The position numbers and the translations under genes were made by a program. Shown here one piece after another: positions 5,238 through 8,621 of a DNA stretch of 8,621 bases; position 1 is the first letter of the stretch, and each line of letters opens with the position of its first letter. The notes below the pieces were generated by a model. It had not been told where the DNA came from. It did no database searches and saw only the letters and a program-made list of their open reading frames with translations. The stretch comes from an uncultured Saprospiraceae bacterium (lineage in GTDB: Bacteria > Bacteroidota > Bacteroidia > Chitinophagales > Saprospiraceae): the NCBI GenBank assembly GCA_937967535.1, contig CALCMV010000313.1:1-8621 (forward strand), in the 5' to 3' direction.

Positions 5238-5828
5238 ATGCTTTGGTCTTACATCAAAAATTTATTCCGCGAAGTAGAGGAAAGTTCGCATGTGCGTCCG
5301 TACATACATGAGGTATTGGAGCGTGGCACATCCGAATTGGAGAATTATGAGGAGTGGAAATCGAATTTGGCGCGACACCGCCTGATTAACAGTTTGGGCG
5401 ACGAGTATGCCACTCACCGTATTGACCCCTCGAAAGTAGACAGGTCATTGGATTTTTTGGATACGCCTTCGATGAAAGGCTTTGTAATCCATGCTTCGAT
5501 TGGCGGGTATAAATTGAAGGAATTGCAGCATTTACTCGATTATCTAAGAGAGCGTGTACTGACGGCAGATTACAAAACTTACCTTTCTGACCGCCGCATC
5601 TACAACCGCAAGGGAAAGAATGAAATGATAGAACGCCACTACCTCAAACCCAAATCAAAAGTTACTCAAAATGAACAAATTACCCAAAAATACGGCAATA
5701 TCCGCATTGAATTGAAATGCCAAAATGATGTACCAATTAACCTGAAATTCAGCGCAACGGGTTATCACGACAGCTTGTTTGAAGAAACAGAAGATTTTCG
5801 GGTCTTAATGTCTATTTTGACAAGTTAA
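5238..5828 (+). CDS. Conserved-looking protein of unknown function
   Basis: I do not recognise this 196-aa protein. It has no signal peptide or membrane segment and is rich in charged residues, so it is probably cytoplasmic. The N-terminal half appears helical, with Trp3, Trp40 and the stretch NSLGDEYATHRIDP (51-64). A hydrophobic patch GFVIHASIGGYKL (81-93) leads into an amphipathic helix with LQHLLDYLRERV (96-107). Residues 119-146 are very basic and polar, and the C-terminal part NIRIELKCQNDVPINLKF (154-171) looks like two beta strands. The ATG at 5238 follows the CAA-rich octamer arm by 5 nt; an overlapping frame reading through the array is only repeat translation. It is co-directional with the permease-regulator gene 209 bp upstream and may be read through from it. 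It converges on the hydrolase with a 50-bp gap. Confidence 0.75.
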   Translation: MLWSYIKNLFREVEESSHVRPYIHEVLERGTSELENYEEWKSNLARHRLINSLGDEYATHRIDPSKVDRSLDFLDTPSMKGFVIHASIGGYKLKELQHLLDYLRERVLTADYKTYLSDRRIYNRKGKNEMIERHYLKPKSKVTQNEQITQKYGNIRIELKCQNDVPINLKFSATGYHDSLFEETEDFRVLMSILTS

Positions 5829-5830
5829 AA

Positions 5831-5855
5831 AACGAATAACGAGTCAACGAATAAC
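5831..5855. repeat. Direct repeat in a convergent spacer
   Basis: The 10-mer aacgaataac occurs at 5831-5840 and again at 5846-5855, between the 3' ends of the unknown gene and the hydrolase. No clear bidirectional terminator is visible in this 50-bp gap. Confidence 0.5.
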
Positions 5856-5878
5856 AGGTTACGACACTAAGAACATGT

Positions 5879-6877
5879 TTACTTCATCGGTTTCATACCG
5901 AGTATTTCTTCTGCAAATTTGAAAGTTTCTTTTCTTACTTCATCCAAATTTTTATTCTGCAAACCAGAAGGTAATACATGTGTACCATTCGGAAATGCCA
6001 CTATACGTTTCTTATCGTCGGGAGTTCGGATTTTCTTAAACATTTTTTTTATCGCGGGGATAGATATTACCGAATCACAATTTTCTTTATCCTTATAATA
6101 ATACCCCACAAATACCGGATGCTCAATTTCCTTAAATACATCCTTATTCATCGTCGTATTAACCAAACTGCGTAAGGCTTGCAAGCCTTCCAAACGATAT
6201 TTCATCGTCCAGTAAGGATGGCAGGATTCCGGCATATTGGGTATCTCGCGGTAATTGCTGCCATTGACATAACGCGCCAATTGCAAACCCCAAGGATTCA
6301 CTATCAAACGCGATGTTTTATCCTTCAAATCAACATTTGGCGAATACATAATGTGTGCGTGCAGCAGGTCGGGATTGTACGAAGCTACATAGGTACCCAA
6401 AGTACTGCCGGTTGAGCAAGACATCACAATCACCTTTTCCCCCAAAGCCGTTGCCATCGTGATGGCTTGTCGTGCCGATATGATTAAGTCTTTTGGCATC
6501 AGCTCTGCAAACGATTCCGGGTCGTCCAAACCATGCCCTGAGAGTAGCGGCAAATAAAGATTCGCACCATAGCGTTCCGCAAATTCGCGGTGTATCGGGT
6601 CGCCTTCCTTTGGGCTTGCCGAAAAGCCATGCAAATACACAATGCTGTATTCCGTTTTGGTTTTATTGGTCGAATCTGCCCAAATAATGCGAGAGGCATT
6701 GCCGGGTTTCAGGTCGTCCAAATTTTTATCCTTGATGCGGTCTTCTATCAGCTTGAGTGGCATACCCGACCCCTTGATTTCTATTTCAGAATCTTTCCAA
6801 TCGTCATAATCCGGGCGCGGTCCAAAAATATAAACCCCCAAAATCAATAATGGGATAATATAGTACAATCTTTTCAT
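5879..6877 (-). CDS. Membrane-anchored alpha/beta hydrolase
   Basis: This 332-aa protein begins with MKR and a hydrophobic segment (residues 4-19), which suggests a signal anchor or uncleaved signal, so the enzyme probably acts outside the cytoplasmic membrane. No lipobox cysteine follows. The alpha/beta hydrolase core begins near residue 77: the oxyanion-side motif YLHGFSAS is at 81-88 and LLSGHGLDDP at 111-120. The probable nucleophile elbow is S153-C-S155-T-G157, with Ser155 as nucleophile. This is a variant of GxSxG with Ser in the first position. The likely acid is Asp268 (NCDSVIS) and the likely base His300 (PNGTHVLPSG). This fits esterase, lipase or lysophospholipase-like enzymes, but the substrate cannot be told. 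The start is divergent from the aldo/keto reductase; its leader carries a five-unit octamer array with CAAY polarity on its coding strand, ending 24 nt before the ATG. Confidence 0.88.
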   Translation of the reverse strand: MKRLYYIIPLLILGVYIFGPRPDYDDWKDSEIEIKGSGMPLKLIEDRIKDKNLDDLKPGNASRIIWADSTNKTKTEYSIVYLHGFSASPKEGDPIHREFAERYGANLYLPLLSGHGLDDPESFAELMPKDLIISARQAITMATALGEKVIVMSCSTGSTLGTYVASYNPDLLHAHIMYSPNVDLKDKTSRLIVNPWGLQLARYVNGSNYREIPNMPESCHPYWTMKYRLEGLQALRSLVNTTMNKDVFKEIEHPVFVGYYYKDKENCDSVISIPAIKKMFKKIRTPDDKKRIVAFPNGTHVLPSGLQNKNLDEVRKETFKFAEEILGMKPMK

Positions 6878-6901
6878 TGCTCAAAAATAGTGAAAAATGA
6901 C

Positions 6902-6941
6902 GAGTTGTTGAATTGATAAATTGATGAATTGTCGAATTATA
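6902..6941. repeat. Octamer array in the hydrolase leader (5 units)
   Basis: Five in-register octamers: GAGTTGTT, GAATTGAT, AAATTGAT, GAATTGTC and the degenerate GAATTATA. On the hydrolase coding strand this reads as NNCAAYTC and leads toward its ATG. On the plus strand it has the same polarity as 7008-7079, so it could also pair with the 7088-7207 arm. Confidence 0.8.
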
Positions 6942-7007
6942 GTGTATTTATGACACATACGCTACTTTGTACGATATGAAAGCCCTATTTTTAGCCAAAA
7001 TAATGAT
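6942..7007. other. Core of the divergent hydrolase/reductase spacer
   Basis: This 66-bp stretch is the only part of the 330-bp divergent spacer not made of octamers or immediate leader, so at least one promoter should lie in or near it. It contains TACTTTG at 6963-6969, which lacks one spacer base relative to TAnnTTTG, and no matching -33 element at the right distance. I cannot place a promoter with confidence on either strand. Confidence 0.3.
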
Positions 7008-7079
7008 GAGTTGTTGAGTTGACGAGTTGTTGAGTTGTTGAATTGATGAATTGTCGGGTTGTCGAATTGTTGAGTTGTA
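7008..7079. repeat. Octamer array, GARTTGNN arm (9 units)
   Basis: Nine consecutive octamers: GAGTTGTT, GAGTTGAC, GAGTTGTT x2, GAATTGAT, GAATTGTC, GGGTTGTC, GAATTGTT, GAGTTGTA. The next eight bases (7080-7087, gttatttc) form the turn and keep the register with the opposite arm. The unit is the same as at 5032-5127. Confidence 0.9.
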
Positions 7080-7087
7080 GTTATTTC

Positions 7088-7207
7088 ATCAACTCAACAA
7101 TTCATCAACCCAACAACTCGTCAACCCGACAACACAACAACTCGTCAACCCGACAATTCGACAACACAACAACTCGTCCACTCGTCAACACAACAAATCA
7201 TCAAATC
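7088..7207. repeat. Octamer array, RWCAAYYC arm (15 units) abutting a start codon
   Basis: Fifteen consecutive octamers of the type (A/G)(A/T)CAA(C/T)(T/C)C run from 7088, with a few variants (AACAAATC, ATCAAATC, GTCCACTC, GACAACAC). The last unit ends at 7207 and the ATG of the reductase is at 7208. Pairing inward units with 7008-7079 gives perfect 8/8 complements for units 2 and 7 from the turn and 7/8 for unit 8. No stop codon occurs in any forward frame of this arm. Confidence 0.9.
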
Positions 7208-8074
7208 ATGTTTTCAGAACTAATCATTGGTACGATGCGTCTCGGTACTTGGGATGCCAACTATAATACAACTCAATGGCAGGGCTTCGTCGAAGATTGC
7301 CTGGCATTGGGCATGAGCAGCTTTGACCATGCCGATATTTATGGCGATTACAGCACAGAGGCAGACTTTGGAAAGGTCTTAAAAAATGCACCACAACTGC
7401 GTGATAAGCTGCAAATCATCACCAAATGTGGCATCTGTCGTGTCTGCGAAAATCGTCCGCAATATCGCATCAAATCCTATGATTCGGGCAAGGCACACAT
7501 CATGGCTTCCGTCGAAAATTCGCTCCGCGATTTGCAGACCGAATACATTGATATGCTCCTGCTACACCGCCCCGATTACCTGATGGAACCCGACGAAATC
7601 GCCGAAGCCTTTACCGAACTGCTCTCTACCGGAAAGGTCAAATCATTCGGCGTTTCCAACTTCAGCCCCTCGCAGTTTCAATTGCTCAATGAAGCCTTTC
7701 CGCTTGCCACCAATCAAGTTGAAGTCTCTATCACAACGCGGCATACTTTTGAAGATGGCACACTCGACCAATGTATGCGTCATGGCATCCGTCCGCAGGC
7801 TTGGTCGCCCCTTGGTGGTGGAGTGATTTTTGGCGAAAATGAAGTCGCTACACGTATCAAAAAAGTCGCTCAAGCACTTATGGAAAAGCATAATGCCTCA
7901 CTTGACCAACTCCTGCTCGCTTGGCTGCGTCGCCATCCTGCACAAATACTGCCCGTACTCGGCACCACCAAAATTGAGCGCATCAAAACTGCCGTAAAAT
8001 CTCTTGATATTCAATTGGATAGAGTAGAATGGTACGACCTTTGGCAAGCCGCTACGGGAGAGAAAATTGCCTGA
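7208..8074 (+). CDS. Aldo/keto reductase (YdhF-like)
   Basis: This 288-aa cytoplasmic protein is an NAD(P)H-dependent oxidoreductase with a TIM-barrel fold, reducing aldehydes or ketones; the actual substrate is not inferable. The catalytic tetrad is visible: Asp40 and Tyr45 in FDHADIYGDY, Lys73 in IITKCG, and His120 in MLLLHRPD. Further family blocks are GKVKSFGVSNFSPSQ (142-156), the glycine-rich QAWSPLGGG (197-205) and the cofactor-binding end PVLGTTKIERI (249-259). Length and motifs resemble E. coli YdhF-type members. The cysteine-rich CGICRVC (74-80) after the catalytic lysine is of note but not a recognised metal motif. The ATG at 7208 is chosen because family similarity starts there; the in-frame extension back to 7043 is translated octamer repeat (poly Asn/Ser/Thr). 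The start directly abuts the 15-unit array. Confidence 0.93.
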   Translation: MFSELIIGTMRLGTWDANYNTTQWQGFVEDCLALGMSSFDHADIYGDYSTEADFGKVLKNAPQLRDKLQIITKCGICRVCENRPQYRIKSYDSGKAHIMASVENSLRDLQTEYIDMLLLHRPDYLMEPDEIAEAFTELLSTGKVKSFGVSNFSPSQFQLLNEAFPLATNQVEVSITTRHTFEDGTLDQCMRHGIRPQAWSPLGGGVIFGENEVATRIKKVAQALMEKHNASLDQLLLAWLRRHPAQILPVLGTTKIERIKTAVKSLDIQLDRVEWYDLWQAATGEKIA

Positions 8075-8077
8075 TTT

Positions 8078-8151
8078 TTGGTATGTTTATATTTCAAAAA
8101 AGTATCAACTACTTTTAGCACAAATTCAAACATACCAATTTCGATACTTTT
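8078..8151. repeat. Interleaved inverted repeats after the reductase
   Basis: Arm A ttggtatgttt (8078-8088) is complementary to A' at 8128-8138 (11/11). Arm B aaaagtatc (8098-8106) is complementary to B' gatactttt (8143-8151) (9/9). The order A-B-A'-B' is that of a pseudoknot, so both helices in one RNA would have to interlock. B can also pair locally with tactttt (8110-8116). It starts 4 nt after the reductase stop and may act at the RNA 3' end. Confidence 0.55.
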
Positions 8152-8179
8152 CCCAAAACACATGAAATAAATTTTATTT

Positions 8180-8205
8180 AGAGCATGTTTAGAATTGCAT
8201 TTGAC
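8180..8205. repeat. Dispersed 26-bp element, copy 2 (inverted)
   Basis: This is the reverse-complement copy of 3318-3343, with 24 of 26 positions identical. A nine-T run begins 2 nt after it. Confidence 0.6.
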
Positions 8206-8461
8206 TCTTTTTTTTCACATTAAATTAATCCCGTCATTCGTCGGGACAAGTTGTAAAATGTAAATTTGTATACGCGAGACATTTCTTATTTTATTGATTT
8301 TTAATTATTTAAATAATAAAAAAAGAAAATATATTGTACACGTACTACATTCCGATAGCTATCGGAATTTACATTTTAAATTTGATATTTTACATTTTAC
8401 ACTCACATTTCTGTTAAATTTTTTCGAGTTATTAAATGTTCTGAATGAGGTCATTTTTCTT
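8206..8461. other. Gene-free stretch with REP-like palindromes
   Basis: No gene is supported. A hairpin with ends tcccg/cggga lies at 8229-8246. A 13-bp inverted repeat pairs tgtaaaatgtaaa (8252-8264) with 8389-8401. Between its arms lies the perfect 18-bp palindrome ttccgatagctatcggaa (8350-8367), related to 81-97. A small palindrome aatga-gg-tcatt is at 8444-8455. Together these look like a composite of dispersed non-coding repeats. Confidence 0.5.
8350..8367. repeat. Perfect 18-bp palindrome, REP-like
   Basis: ttccgatagctatcggaa is fully self-complementary and shares its TAGCTATCGG half with 81-97. It is non-coding and sits between the arms of a 13-bp inverted repeat. Confidence 0.6.
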
Positions 8462-8621
8462 AGTGAACTCGAAATAAATAAGCTACCCAAAATGCGATGT
8501 TATTTTTTGCTCAATCAAGGCGCGAAAATGTGAGTTTATCGGGATAAATGACCATTTTTGTAACGCAGAGTGAGCGAAAAAGAACGAGCAGTTTGGGTGG
8601 TTTATTTGTTGCGAGTTCCCT
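8462..8621. repeat. 160-bp imperfect palindrome at the window end
   Basis: The segment is symmetric about 8541/8542. The outer arms 8462-8495 and 8588-8621 pair without any net indel, with only a few mismatches and G-T pairs (for example aactcg with cgagtt, and acccaaa with tttgggt). The core tttatc-gg-gataaa (8535-8548) is a perfect stem, flanked by aaaatg and cattttt. Base 8462 pairs with 8621, the last base, so the palindrome may continue beyond the window. It may be a MITE-like repeat or encode a structured RNA; no protein is encoded. Confidence 0.7.

Noticed and set aside
5123..5311. Open frame across the octamer array into the unknown gene, in another frame
   Set aside because: Most of it is a Gln/Asn/Thr repeat translation, and the rest is the wrong frame of the 5238 gene.
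6882..6889. TATTTTTG on the minus strand as a -7 box for a leaderless hydrolase mRNA
   Set aside because: It fits TAnnTTTG and would start transcription at the ATG, but there is no TTG about 20 nt upstream and the stretch is AT-rich, so it is not called.
7043..7207. In-frame N-terminal extension of the aldo/keto reductase by 55 residues
   Set aside because: The extension is translated octamer repeat, rich in Asn, Ser and Thr, and family similarity begins at the ATG at 7208. The CAAY arm has no stop codons in any frame, so an open frame there carries no information.
8294..8533. 79-codon open frame on the plus strand near the right end
   Set aside because: It crosses a REP-like palindrome and half of the long terminal palindrome, is biased only by AT content, and shows no protein family features.

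Overview
The window looks like a piece of a Bacteroidota chromosome, or a metagenome contig from that phylum. Evidence for this is a textbook Bacteroidota promoter ahead of aspS (TTG, 20 nt, TACCTTTG), A-rich leaders with no clear Shine-Dalgarno sites, moderate-GC genes set in very AT-rich spacers, and GATAGCTATC-centred palindromes in two spacers. I cannot name a genus from the sequence. The right edge falls inside a long palindrome, as expected if an assembly broke at a dispersed repeat.

Layout. Positions 1-334 carry small hairpins, a hexamer array and an inverted octamer array, followed by a small membrane-anchored protein with two DnaJ-type CxxCxGxG zinc motifs (335-544). Positions 545-1033 have no gene but hold a hexamer array, several hairpins and a 188-bp inverted-repeat element. 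On the minus strand, aspS (aspartyl-tRNA synthetase) is followed by a small antibiotic-biosynthesis-monooxygenase-like protein. The 368-bp divergent spacer 3182-3549 carries the aspS promoter and a candidate operator. It leads into a plus-strand fusion of an ABC-3 metal permease with a complete DtxR/MntR-type metalloregulator, an arrangement known from chlamydial YtgCR. An unrecognised 196-aa protein follows. It converges on a minus-strand membrane-anchored alpha/beta hydrolase, which is divergent from a plus-strand aldo/keto reductase. Positions 8075-8621 hold only repeats and hairpins.

The most striking property is in the spacers. Nearly every one contains a strictly phased short-unit array with a period of 6 or 8 bp, often as two arms of opposite polarity that could fold into a long hairpin. 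The two best examples are 5032-5232 (12 octamers of GARTTGNN, then 11 of AACAAYTC/AACAACAC) and 7008-7207 (25 octamer slots in perfect register, the last one ending at the base before an ATG). In both, and in a shorter array before the divergent hydrolase, the CAAY-type polarity reads toward the start codon on the coding strand. The arrays therefore make G-poor, CAA-rich leaders, with a complementary GARTTG array upstream that could mask them. I do not know of a described element with exactly this form and treat it as the best candidate for something new.

The genes do not form one pathway. The metal permease-regulator, hydrolase, reductase and aspS appear to be ordinary neighbours linked mainly by the shared style of spacer.
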